Notes under the pieces: generated by a model | What the model saw: only the letters and a program-made list of their open reading frames with translations | Database searches by the model: none | What the model was told of the DNA's origin: nothing | Made by a program: the position numbers and the translations under genes | Assembly (NCBI GenBank): GCA_022822325.1 | Contig: JAJEBW010000039.1 | Location: 47,650 to 111,649, forward strand | Length of the DNA stretch: 64,000 nt | From: Gemmatimonadota bacterium | GTDB lineage: Bacteria > Gemmatimonadota > Gemmatimonadetes > Longimicrobiales > Gaopeijiaceae | Direction of reading: 5' to 3' | Shown: positions 1 through 7,628 of the stretch, in pieces | Numbering within the stretch: position 1 is the stretch's first letter | Layout: each line of letters begins with the position of its first letter

Positions 1-1
1 C

Positions 2-769
2 CTCTGCATCGGCCTCATCCTCTGCGTCCTTGCCTTCGTGCCCAAGCTGGCGGCAGTGCTGCTCAGCATCCCGAATCCGGTCATCGGCGGCTTCGTCCTG
101 GTCATCATCGCGGTCCTCTTCATGCTCGGGGCCCGCATCGTGGTCCAGGACGGGATGGACTACCGGAAGGCCACGATCGTCGGCGTTTCCTTCTGGGTGG
201 GGGTCGGATTTCAGACCGGACAGATCTCCACCGCGGGGCTCACCCCCTTCCTGCAGCAGATGCTCGCCAACGGAATGACCGCGGGCGGCTTCACCGCGCT
301 CCTGCTGACCGCCTTCGTGGAGATTGCCGGCGCCAGGCGCAAGCGCATCGTCGCCACGCTGGAGGTGGAATCGCTCCCGCAGATCCAGCGCTTCCTGGAG
401 GAGTTCGCCCGGGCGCGGGGACTCGCGGCGGCCACGGCAACCCGCCTGACCCAGGCGGCCGAGGAGACGCTCCTGCTCCTGATCGGAAGCGATGAGGAGG
501 GAAGCCCCGACAGCCTAGCGCGGCGCAAGCTTCGGCTCACCGCGGTCGCCGAGAGCGGCGGAGCGGAGATGGAGTTTCTGGCGTCGGGCGGCGACGGCAA
601 CATCGAGGATCGCCTGGCGGTGATCGGGGGCCACGCGGCGGCCGAACCCGAGGTCCACGAGTTCTCCCTGCGCCTCCTTGGGCATCTGGCCAGTTCCGTT
701 CATCACCACAAGTATGAAGACACCGACATCGTCACCTTGCGGGTGGACCCCGTCGAGCAGGAAGGCTGA
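2..769 (+). CDS. NCS2 (xanthine/uracil) permease, C-terminal part, with cytosolic ATPase-like tail
   Basis: The frame is open from the first bases, so the gene starts upstream; 255 residues are visible. The first ~105 residues are hydrophobic segments containing 'IPNPVIGGFVLVIIAVLF' and a turn before 'GLTPFLQQMLANG', as in the last membrane helices of nucleobase:cation symporter-2 proteins that import xanthine or uracil. After a basic 'GARRKR' exit, residues ~110-255 form a soluble domain with 'ESLPQIQRFLEEFARARGL' and 'RLTQAAEETLLLLI', resembling anti-sigma/histidine-kinase-type ATPase folds that some long bacterial NCS2 permeases carry. The membrane identity is fairly firm. The tail assignment is inference, since no complete ATP-binding N/G boxes are evident. 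The next gene starts about 100 bp downstream on the same strand. Confidence 0.75.
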   Translation, partial: LCIGLILCVLAFVPKLAAVLLSIPNPVIGGFVLVIIAVLFMLGARIVVQDGMDYRKATIVGVSFWVGVGFQTGQISTAGLTPFLQQMLANGMTAGGFTALLLTAFVEIAGARRKRIVATLEVESLPQIQRFLEEFARARGLAAATATRLTQAAEETLLLLIGSDEEGSPDSLARRKLRLTAVAESGGAEMEFLASGGDGNIEDRLAVIGGHAAAEPEVHEFSLRLLGHLASSVHHHKYEDTDIVTLRVDPVEQEG

Positions 770-872
770 CCATTCCCCCGTCGCGGCGCCGACCCGTCTC
801 CCGCCGCGGCGCCCTCCCGGGATCCGCGCGCCACGGACCGAGATTCATGCGCCAAGGAGAGACCGCACCCAA

Positions 873-3866
873 ATGACCGCACCGATTCGGCATTCACACC
901 GCCCCTTCCCCCGCCTGCGCCTGAACCGGCATGGCCCGGCCACCCGGAACGCGCTGCCCCGCCCCTTCCCCCGCCTGCGCTCCTTCGGAATTCTTCGCGG
1001 ACTGCTGGCCCTCGCCGCACCGGCCATCCTGGCCGCACCCGAGTCGCGCGCCCAGCAGGCCCTCGCCCCCGACGACCTCGCCGCTTTCGGCGTTCGCCAC
1101 GTGGGGCCCGCGGTCACCGGCGGCCGCATCCACGATGTCGAGGCGCTCCCCTACGACCCCTCCACCATCTATGTGGCGACCGCTTCGGGCGGACTCTGGA
1201 AGAGCGTCAACCGGGGCATCACCTGGACGAATCTCTGGGAACATATGCCCGTGAGCACCTTCGGCGACCTGGCGATCGCGCCCTCCGACCCGAACATCCT
1301 CTACGCGGGCACCGGCGAGCAGCAGAACCGGCAGAGCACCTCGTGGGGCAACGGCGTCTACCGCTCCGACGACGCGGGGGCCACCTGGCGTCACCTGGGG
1401 CTGGAAGAGACCCGCCACACCGGCCGCGTCCGCGTGCACCCGGCGAATCCCGAGGTCGTATATGTGGCCGCGCTCGGCAACCTCTGGCGCTCCACCCCCG
1501 ACCGCGGCGTCTATCGTTCGCGCGACGGCGGCGCAAGCTGGGAGAAGGTCCTCTACATCGACGAGCACACCGGCGCCATCGACCTGGTCATCGACCCGTC
1601 CAACCCTGAAACGCTCTTCGCGGCCATGTACCAGCGCCAGCGCCGCACCTGGGGATTCAATGGCGGGGGACCGGGCAGCGGGATCTACCGCACCACCGAC
1701 GGCGGCGACACCTGGACCGAGCTCGTCAACGGACTCCCCGCGGACGACAAGGGAAGGATCGGGATCGCGATCTCGGAGACCAATCCGCAAATCCTCAACG
1801 CGCTGATCGAGCACGCCGAGGAATCGGGCGGCTACCGCACCACCGACGGCGGCGAAAGCTGGCAGAAGGTCAGCGACCAGAACATTCGCCCCATGTACTA
1901 CTCGCACGTCTTCATCGACCCCACCAACGACGACCGCGTCTACACCCTGGCGACCTCGTCCCACCGCAGCGAGGATGGCGGGCGCACCTTCGCCGAGATC
2001 GCCGAACGGCCAACCTACGATGTGGGCGTCCACGCCGATCATCACACCATGTGGATCAATCCCTCCAATCCCGAGCATCTTTACCTTGCCGGCGACGCGG
2101 GACTGCACGAAAGCTACGACATGGGCGTCACCTTCCGGCGCATACACAACCTGCCGATCGGACAGTTCTACGGCATTGCGGTGGACAATCGCGACCCCTA
2201 CTGGATCTATGGCGGAATGCAGGACAACCACTCCTGGATGGGGCCCTCGGCGACGCGCTCCTGGGAGGGAATTGTCGATGACGAATGGCGGCAGAGCGGC
2301 TTTGGCGACGGCATGTACCAACAGACCGATCCCGATGGCCGCACAATCTACATCAATACGCAGAACGGCGGCTGGACCCGCTTCGACAATCGCACCGGCG
2401 ACATGATGAGCCTGCGCCTGAGCGCACCCGAAGGCGAAGAAAACTACCGCTGGGACTGGGTAAGTCCAAGCCTCATTTCGCGCCACGATCCCAATACCGT
2501 GTATCTGGGCGGCAACCGTCTCTTCATCTCGCGCGACCGGGGCGACAGCTTCGAGCGCACCGCCGACCTTACCCGCCAGGTGGACCGCGACACCCTTTCG
2601 ATCATGGGCGTGCGCGGCGCCGACATAGGCCTTTCGCGCAACGACGGCACCTCCTCCTATGGCGAGATTGTCACAATATCCGAGTCTCCGCACGACCCTT
2701 CGGTGCTTTGGGTTGGCACCGACGACGGCAACGTTCAGGTTACGCAGGACGGAGGAAGGAGTTGGGATGAAGTGTCGGGTGGCGCTCCCGGCCTCCCCGA
2801 CGGCGCCTACGTCAGCCGCGTCCTCGCTTCGTCGGAGTTGCGCGGCACCGCTTATGTGACCTTCGATGCGCATCGCGATGGAGATTTCCGGCCCTTCGTC
2901 TACCGTGCGGAAGACTTCGGGGCGCGGTGGATCGCGCTCCACGCGGGTCTCCCGTCGGGGTCGGTCAATGTGGTCGTAGAGCATCCGGACAACGCCTCGG
3001 TTCTCTTCATCGGCACCGAGCACCATGTCTTCGCGAGCACAAACCGCGGCGAATCCTGGGCGCGCTTCCCCACCCTGCCCACCACCGCCTACGACGACAT
3101 GGTGATCCATCCGCGCGAAAAGGATCTGGTGCTCGGCACCCACGGCCGCTCGATCATCATCGTGGACGACATCGGTCCGCTCGCCGGCCACGCGGCCGCC
3201 GTGGGCGACGCGGTCAACCTTTTCGTGCCCCGCCGCGGCACCATCATGAACTACTGGAAGGACACCTCCTACCGGGCGCAAGCGCTCTTCGCGGGCGAGA
3301 ATCCGGCCGATGGAAGCTGGATCAGCTATCGGCTGGGACCCGGCTCGGGGCCGGCGACGCTGACGGTGCGCAATGGCGCGGGCGACGTGGTGCGGACGCT
3401 TCAGGTGCCCTCCGGGCCCGGGCTGCACCGCGTGAACTGGGACCTTCGCCATGGAATGGCCCCCGACGCCATGGACAACTGGGCGCCGCACGACAGGTCG
3501 GTGGTCCCGCGAACGCTGGAGACGCGCGGCCCCTTCGTCTCGCCGGGAGTCTTCACCCTGGAGCTCGAGGCCCGCGGCCAACGCGCCACGACGCACATGT
3601 CGGTGGAGGGCGACCCCGATCTGCCGCTCACCGCCGAGGACTACCGCGAGCGCGAGGCCTTCCTGCTGGAAGTTCTGGAGATGAGCCGCCAGCTCGAAGA
3701 TGCGCGGGGCGAGGCCGCCGGATACCGCCGCCAACTCATGCAGCTCTACAGCGCGATCAATGGCGGCGGCGTGCGCCAGGGAACGCTGCATCCGCCCACC
3801 GCAACGCAACGGGAGCAACTGGAGAGGATCCGGGCCGCGCTGAGGCGGCTGGGGTTGGTGGCGTAG
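873..3866 (+). CDS. Secreted BNR/VPS10-type beta-propeller protein ('glycosyl hydrolase' family)
   Basis: A 997-residue protein. ATG at 873 is preceded by AAGGAG at 854-859, a long 13-nt spacing. The N-terminus is Arg/Pro rich with two 'RPFPRLR' copies, then a hydrophobic stretch 'GLLALAAPAILAAP' ending near 'SRAQQ', a Sec signal peptide with an unusually long n-region. The mature part has many BNR/Asp-box repeats (for example 'SGGLWKSVNRGITW', 'YRSDDAGATWRHLG', 'YRTTDGGDTWTEL', 'VTQDGGRSWDEV'), forming sortilin/VPS10-like propellers up to about residue 760. A C-terminal beta-sandwich-like part ('LTVRNGAGDVVRTLQVPSG') and a short helical tail follow. This architecture is common in Gemmatimonadota and related phyla as extracellular exo-alpha-sialidase-like proteins; the substrate is unknown and no catalytic role can be read from the repeats. 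Confidence 0.8.
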   Translation: MTAPIRHSHRPFPRLRLNRHGPATRNALPRPFPRLRSFGILRGLLALAAPAILAAPESRAQQALAPDDLAAFGVRHVGPAVTGGRIHDVEALPYDPSTIYVATASGGLWKSVNRGITWTNLWEHMPVSTFGDLAIAPSDPNILYAGTGEQQNRQSTSWGNGVYRSDDAGATWRHLGLEETRHTGRVRVHPANPEVVYVAALGNLWRSTPDRGVYRSRDGGASWEKVLYIDEHTGAIDLVIDPSNPETLFAAMYQRQRRTWGFNGGGPGSGIYRTTDGGDTWTELVNGLPADDKGRIGIAISETNPQILNALIEHAEESGGYRTTDGGESWQKVSDQNIRPMYYSHVFIDPTNDDRVYTLATSSHRSEDGGRTFAEIAERPTYDVGVHADHHTMWINPSNPEHLYLAGDAGLHESYDMGVTFRRIHNLPIGQFYGIAVDNRDPYWIYGGMQDNHSWMGPSATRSWEGIVDDEWRQSGFGDGMYQQTDPDGRTIYINTQNGGWTRFDNRTGDMMSLRLSAPEGEENYRWDWVSPSLISRHDPNTVYLGGNRLFISRDRGDSFERTADLTRQVDRDTLSIMGVRGADIGLSRNDGTSSYGEIVTISESPHDPSVLWVGTDDGNVQVTQDGGRSWDEVSGGAPGLPDGAYVSRVLASSELRGTAYVTFDAHRDGDFRPFVYRAEDFGARWIALHAGLPSGSVNVVVEHPDNASVLFIGTEHHVFASTNRGESWARFPTLPTTAYDDMVIHPREKDLVLGTHGRSIIIVDDIGPLAGHAAAVGDAVNLFVPRRGTIMNYWKDTSYRAQALFAGENPADGSWISYRLGPGSGPATLTVRNGAGDVVRTLQVPSGPGLHRVNWDLRHGMAPDAMDNWAPHDRSVVPRTLETRGPFVSPGVFTLELEARGQRATTHMSVEGDPDLPLTAEDYREREAFLLEVLEMSRQLEDARGEAAGYRRQLMQLYSAINGGGVRQGTLHPPTATQREQLERIRAALRRLGLVA
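899..980 (+). repeat. 22-bp direct repeat, period 60 bp
   Basis: Positions 899-920 and 959-980 are identical over 22 bases (core GCCCCTTCCCCCGCCTGCGC). In frame each copy encodes RPFPRLR, just before the signal-peptide core of the BNR protein. The same PFPR-coding motif is repeated on the minus strand at 19791-19880, ahead of another lipidation signal. Confidence 0.85.
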
Positions 3867-3899
3867 GGGGCAACGCCCGCAAGCCCCCCGCTTGTTTGG

Positions 3900-4031
3900 C
3901 TAACTCTCTGCCGCCTGGGCTTTCTTCAGCTCCTCGTTGCAATCCGGCCACGACGTATCTGGATCGAAATCGCAGACCACCTCGACATCGCCCACCGTAA
4001 CAGTGCCGTTCAACGTGAACGTCTTTCCCTT
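3900..4031 (-). other. In-frame continuation of the lipoprotein gene beyond a TAA codon
   Basis: Reading the 4532-4032 gene past its TAA (4034-4032) in the same frame gives 43 further codons to a TAG at 3902-3900. The translation runs 'KGKTFTLNGTVTVGDVEVV', then 'CDFDPDTSWPDCNEELKKAQ' and ends in AAES. It is acidic, protein-like, has good codon usage and two further cysteines matching the Cys-rich upstream part. It is most simply the original C-terminus, cut off by a nonsense mutation or reached by readthrough. Confidence 0.5.
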
Positions 4032-4532
4032 TTATGTAAAATCCCAGGGAATCGACAAAGGTTCCGACTCCAGATTTCCATGGCAAGCAGATGCACCAGT
4101 GCAAGGCACGCGACTCTGATGGATACCACCATCGTCATTTCGTGCCATCGCGCAACGGCGTAGCCCCTCCCACTCGCGTTTCAGCGCCACCTGCTCGGCC
4201 CAATACGCTGTGGCGGTCACATACCCAGCTTTGAGCGGACGCGGATTGTGGCAGTACGATTGCCACGGTGGCGGGATGCGCCATCCCTTGCGCACCGCCT
4301 CTTCTTCCTCGGCGCAGTGGTCTTTCCTCGCGTGATTCCTCACCCACGCTTCCGAGACGAACATGCCAGTCACGGCATGCTCAACGACGGGTTCCGTTTC
4401 GACCGGCTCACCCGGCGGTGCCAGGAAAGGGGTACGGTCGCACGCGGCCAAAACGCCCGTGACTCCGACTGCGAGGAGTGCCAGCAAGCTCGCCCAGCGG
4501 GAGCCCATCGTTTGGTTGGTCGGCGTTTTCAT
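4032..4532 (-). CDS. Cys-rich lipoprotein of unknown function, possibly truncated by a nonsense codon
   Basis: 166 residues. AAGGAG lies 10 nt before the ATG. Residues ~13-30 form a signal peptide ending in the lipobox 'LLAVGVTGVLAAC', so the product should be an acylated envelope protein. The mature part is hydrophilic with several cysteines ('DHCAEEEEA', 'QSYCHNP', 'RRCAMARNDDGG', 'RVPCTGASAC') and a region 'TATAYWAEQVALKREWEGLRR'. I do not recognise the family. The reading frame stays convincingly coding after the TAA at 4032-4034, so the 166-residue product is either shortened or the stop is read through. It faces the BNR gene convergently; downstream of the TAG at 3900 only 33 bp separate the two genes. 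Confidence 0.6.
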   Translation of the reverse strand: MKTPTNQTMGSRWASLLALLAVGVTGVLAACDRTPFLAPPGEPVETEPVVEHAVTGMFVSEAWVRNHARKDHCAEEEEAVRKGWRIPPPWQSYCHNPRPLKAGYVTATAYWAEQVALKREWEGLRRCAMARNDDGGIHQSRVPCTGASACHGNLESEPLSIPWDFT

Positions 4533-4927
4533 TCTCGGTCTGCTCCTTGCTTTGACGATTCCTTCCGTCCCGAGCTATTGGGACTGGGCCGGTTCGAAAG
4601 AACGATTCATCCAATGATTTCGTTCCGCAAGGGCGTTTGTTCGGAACATCCCACGCAACCGGGTCCGAAGCGAGCGATCCGGCCGGTTGAGAGACTCTCG
4701 CTTCTCAAATGCTCTGGCTACCCTGTAGTTGCCACGAGCCGCCCGAACTTTTCGGGTGGCGCCCTCCGGCCCCTGCGCGGGACGGCCCGGATGGTGGCCG
4801 CTTCGGCGAAGGTGCGCGCGCAACCCCTTCTGCTCTTGCTCCTTCCGTCCCTCGCCGCGGCCCGAAGCTCAACGCCCCGGCGAGTCGCTTGCCGCGCCTG
4901 TCGCGCTCGGTCCGCGCTCCCGGACCC
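4533..4927. other. Intergenic region, 395 bp
   Basis: It lies between two minus-strand genes. A short hairpin, GCCGCCCG/CGGGTGGC around 4740-4761 with one G-U pair and a T-rich loop, is the only structure seen; no T-tract follows it on either strand. The segment just upstream of 4532 must hold the promoter of the lipoprotein gene, but I see no clear -35/-10 pair. No coding frame has convincing codon bias. Confidence 0.4.
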
Positions 4928-6262
4928 CTACCGCCACCACCAGGGGCCGCCGCCCCCGCCGAAACGGTTGTTCACCACGTTGTTGTAGATCGAACCGAAC
5001 TGGAAGGAGAAGCCGAACTCCAGGCCGTAGTTGAAGTCCTGCGCGCGCTGCCGGAGGTTGAGGAGGGCCTCGGCGTCGGTGGCGCCCTGGGCCGCGAGGT
5101 AGATCTGGTCGTTGACCCACGAGATGTTGCCCTGGGCGCTGACGCTGAGCCCGCGCGCGATGCGGTAGTCGATTTCGCCGTTCAGGCGGACGTTGTAGAG
5201 ATTGGTGTCGTGCAGGAAGTGCGAACCGGTGATTCCGATTGAGGCGTCGCCCCACTGCTGGCGCTGCGAAAGCTCGAACTCCAGGGACTGCTCCCAGCGC
5301 GTTTCGTCCATGTGGCCGTAGACGGTCTCTTCCAGGTAGTCGCGGTAGGCGGGACCGATCTTGTAGAAGAGGGTCAGGGCGCGGCGCGTGGCCTCTTCGT
5401 AGGGGAAGAAGCTGTACTCGACGCCCGGGGTGATCTCGGCGCGGAAGGCCTGGTTGAAGCGCACGATGCGGCGGAGCTCGCCCTGCACGCCGACGGACCA
5501 GTGTTCGGCAAGCGAATAGGCGATCAGCTCGCTGAAGCCCCAATCGGTGCGGGAATCGGTGAAGGTGGAGCCGTCACTGAGATCGATCTCGCGGCGGTTG
5601 TAGCTGATGTTGCCGCGGAAGTTCATCTTCCAGGTGGGGGTGACGCGCGAGGCGCTGAAGTTGCCGTTGGTGTTGGTGGTCTGCCGCGTCTGCTCGCCAT
5701 TGATCTCGGTGCGGCCGCCCAGCCGGAAGACCCAGAAGTCCCACGGATCCTGCACCTCTTCGCCGGTAACGACGCGTTCCTGGGGATCGACCTCGTCTTC
5801 GTCGCTGAGGTTCAGCGCGTCGGTGATCTCGCGGAAGAAGCTCGCGGATTCGAGGAACCCGTTGTGGGTCGCGAAGTGGAGGAGTCCCACCTCGATCGTG
5901 TGCGCGATCTCGTCGAGCCTCTCGCGGTCGGTGGCGGTCGGCGGGGCCTCGTGGGTGAGCTGGTCCTCGTATTCGAAGTCGCCCAGCCCGATGAAGTCGA
6001 ACTGGTACTGCTGCCCGCCCGCGCCGGTGGTCTGGCTGGTCATGATGAGGTGCACGTCAGCGCCCTCGGGAACCCGCACCCAGTTCACCCAGCTTACCTC
6101 GGTGCGGAAGTAGGTCTGGTTGCAGAAGCGGCTGGCGCAGTCGATGAAGACGCTCAGGCGGTCGCCGTTGACGCCCTGGGTCTGCTGCGCGGGGAGCGGC
6201 CCGGCCAGGCCCGCCGAAGTTGCGAGGACCGCGAGGATCGCAGCCCTCGCCCAGGAATTCAT
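4928..6262 (-). CDS. Outer-membrane beta-barrel protein of unknown function
   Basis: 444 residues. ATG at 6262 overlaps the stop of the upstream lipoprotein as ATGA, implying translational coupling. The N-terminal signal peptide is 'ARAAILAVLATSAGLAGPLP' ending at AQQ. Residues ~25-200 include 'FIDCASRFCNQTYFRTEVSW' and a mixed region; from about residue 200 alternating amphipathic strands with aromatic ends ('NFRGNISYNRREIDL', 'FRAEITPGVEYSFFPYEEA', 'QRQQWGDASIGITGSHFL') suggest a 12-18-stranded barrel. The C-terminus is odd, a glycine run then 'PWWWR'. It partly resembles DUF481/YdiY-type barrels, but I would not name a family. Its partner, the plug-like lipoprotein, suggests an outer-membrane role. 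Confidence 0.7.
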   Translation of the reverse strand: MNSWARAAILAVLATSAGLAGPLPAQQTQGVNGDRLSVFIDCASRFCNQTYFRTEVSWVNWVRVPEGADVHLIMTSQTTGAGGQQYQFDFIGLGDFEYEDQLTHEAPPTATDRERLDEIAHTIEVGLLHFATHNGFLESASFFREITDALNLSDEDEVDPQERVVTGEEVQDPWDFWVFRLGGRTEINGEQTRQTTNTNGNFSASRVTPTWKMNFRGNISYNRREIDLSDGSTFTDSRTDWGFSELIAYSLAEHWSVGVQGELRRIVRFNQAFRAEITPGVEYSFFPYEEATRRALTLFYKIGPAYRDYLEETVYGHMDETRWEQSLEFELSQRQQWGDASIGITGSHFLHDTNLYNVRLNGEIDYRIARGLSVSAQGNISWVNDQIYLAAQGATDAEALLNLRQRAQDFNYGLEFGFSFQFGSIYNNVVNNRFGGGGGPWWWR

Positions 6263-6654
6263 CGGCGCCTCGTCGTGATGACGATGGCCCCGCCGACATG
6301 GTTCGTTCCGAAGCGGGTGGTGGCGTCCGACGCGCTCATGTAGCGGATTTCGCTGACCTCGGTCGGCAGCAGATTCCACATCTCGTTCAGTCCTCCGCGC
6401 AGTTGTCCATCGATGTACACCATCGCGGTCTGCGGCTCGGGAGTCCGTAGCGACGCGCCGCTCCTGGCCTGCAGCCACCTCGGCCTGAGCGCCCGCACGG
6501 CCTCGAAGACCGTGCTGAAGGGCACCTCGTTTAGCTCCTGCATGGTGAGCAGGTTTCGCGAGCCACCGCCGCTTCCCCCGCCCCCCGACGACGCGCACGC
6601 CGGAAGGAAAAGCGCCGCCGCGAGCAGCGCCCCGATGATTCCCGTTTTCCGCAT
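6259..6654 (-). CDS. Small lipoprotein resembling a free-standing TonB-receptor plug
   Basis: 131 residues. A signal peptide ends in 'LLAAALFLPAC', followed by a Ser/Gly linker ('ASSGGGGSGGGS'). The rest looks like the plug of TonB-dependent receptors: 'TVFEAVRALRPRWL', 'AMVYIDGQLRGGLNEM' (compare plug 'P-L-I-Y-V-D-G') and the closing 'IRYMSASDATTRFGTNHVGG' followed by 'AIVITTRRR' (compare 'I-E-V-I-K-G-P-A-A-T-T-L-Y-G-T ... G-V-I-Q-I-F-T-K-R-G' in the SusC proteins of this window). No barrel follows in the same frame; instead the barrel gene starts in an ATGA overlap. It is probably tethered to the outer membrane. Function unknown. Confidence 0.75.
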   Translation of the reverse strand: MRKTGIIGALLAAALFLPACASSGGGGSGGGSRNLLTMQELNEVPFSTVFEAVRALRPRWLQARSGASLRTPEPQTAMVYIDGQLRGGLNEMWNLLPTEVSEIRYMSASDATTRFGTNHVGGAIVITTRRR

Positions 6655-6825
6655 GGCTCTACCTCGCTCACCCTTCGGGGCGTACCTTCTACTCTAACGA
6701 CCCATTCCACTGCGGTAGCCCAATCCGCCGCAGGCGACCCATTCAGCCCGCGGTGACCCAAAAGACACCCGCCGTCGCCGCAGCGTTGACGACCAGGACC
6801 ATTCAAGGTAGAGGAGAGGCCGGAT

Positions 6826-7245
6826 ATGAGGAAGCCCGGACCGTTCGCGGCCGCCGCCGTCGCCTTCGCGTTTTTCCTTCAGGGTTGCGTCGGGCTGCAT
6901 CAGGTGGAGATTCCCGAACCCGATCTGCGCGATGCCCTCCAGGTGCGCGGCGTGGTGCTGCGCGAGGAAGGCGGTAGCAAGCTGGTCGAGTTTTCGGAGG
7001 TGCACGCCAGCCGTTGGACGAACGACGAGCTGGTGATCAGCGGAGTGCTGCACGCGCCGGGCGAGGCGGAGGACGGCCAGGAAAGCACGCAGTCGTTTCC
7101 GATTGGGGAGATCGAACGGGTGGTGGTGCGCCAGGTGGATGGGAACCGGACCTCGGTGGTGATCGGGGGCCTGATCATGGGGGTCGTGGTGGTCGCCACC
7201 TTCCTGATCACGGGGAAGTCGCAGGACGGGGTGCCGATCGGGTAG
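6826..7245 (+). CDS. Small lipoprotein with C-terminal membrane/glycine-zipper segment
   Basis: 139 residues. GAGGAG lies about 9 nt before the ATG. The signal peptide 'PFAAAAVAFAFFLQGC' gives lipidation at Cys21. The middle region ('LRDALQVRGVVLREEGG', 'NDELVISGVLHAPG', 'QSFPIGEIERVVVRQVDG') looks like a small beta-rich domain, and residues ~112-130 are hydrophobic ('VVIGGLIMGVVVVATFLI'). It is similar in layout to the gene at 20044-20610: lipobox, short domain with 'I..IE/AEVE', then a hydrophobic Gly-rich helix. Such proteins are frequent in Gemmatimonadota genomes with no known role. It is transcribed divergently from the plug-like lipoprotein across 171 bp. Confidence 0.65.
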   Translation: MRKPGPFAAAAVAFAFFLQGCVGLHQVEIPEPDLRDALQVRGVVLREEGGSKLVEFSEVHASRWTNDELVISGVLHAPGEAEDGQESTQSFPIGEIERVVVRQVDGNRTSVVIGGLIMGVVVVATFLITGKSQDGVPIG

Positions 7246-7628
7246 CGGTCCGCGGCTTGCCGACATCCTCATTGCCGGCGTTTGGCCCGAGGCGAGGGTG
7301 ACGCCGGTGCGCACCGCAAACGGCGAGGCGCCGGACGCACCCCCTGCAGGGGCGCAATCTTCGTCAGGATCTCCCGGCCGGCCACCGCGCGGATTCGGGC
7401 TCCGATCGGCCACGTTTTTTGCCCGGATGGACTACATCGAGACTCTCCAGCCCCAGCGTGTCCATCGCTGAACGCATGGAACGGGAGAGCGTTGGCGCAT
7501 TTGTGCACTTGAAGTCGAATCCGATTCGTCGCTCGCCGCGCACCACGAGCAGGCCGACGGTTGCCGGAAATAGGGCCGCCGCCGCGCTTCCGCGCGGCGG
7601 CGGCCCCTGTCATTCCTCCCGAACCGAC
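7246..7628. other. Intergenic region, 383 bp, between convergent genes
   Basis: Apart from the long hairpin at 7573-7606, no feature is visible. Short ORFs on both strands here lack start signals and consistent codon bias. Confidence 0.4.
7573..7606 (-). terminator. Perfect 15-bp GC hairpin after the first susCD operon
   Basis: GGGCCGCCGCCGCGC (7573-7587), loop TTCC, then the exact reverse complement (7592-7606). It begins 22 bp beyond the susD stop (7629) in the direction of transcription. No strong T-run follows, so it may stop polymerase weakly or protect the 3' end of the mRNA. Confidence 0.6.

Noticed and set aside
894..3818. Long antisense ORF (974 codons) opposite the BNR gene
   Set aside because: Mirror of a high-GC3 coding strand; composition is His/Arg/Val-rich with no domain, signal peptide or ribosome site.
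3757..4104. 115-codon minus ORF overlapping the BNR gene end
   Set aside because: The neighbouring frame (lipoprotein continuation) has better codon usage; this frame is Arg/Gly noise.
4739..4762. Hairpin GCCGCCCG/CGGGTGGC as a terminator
   Set aside because: Far from either gene end, short stem with a wobble pair, no T-tract.
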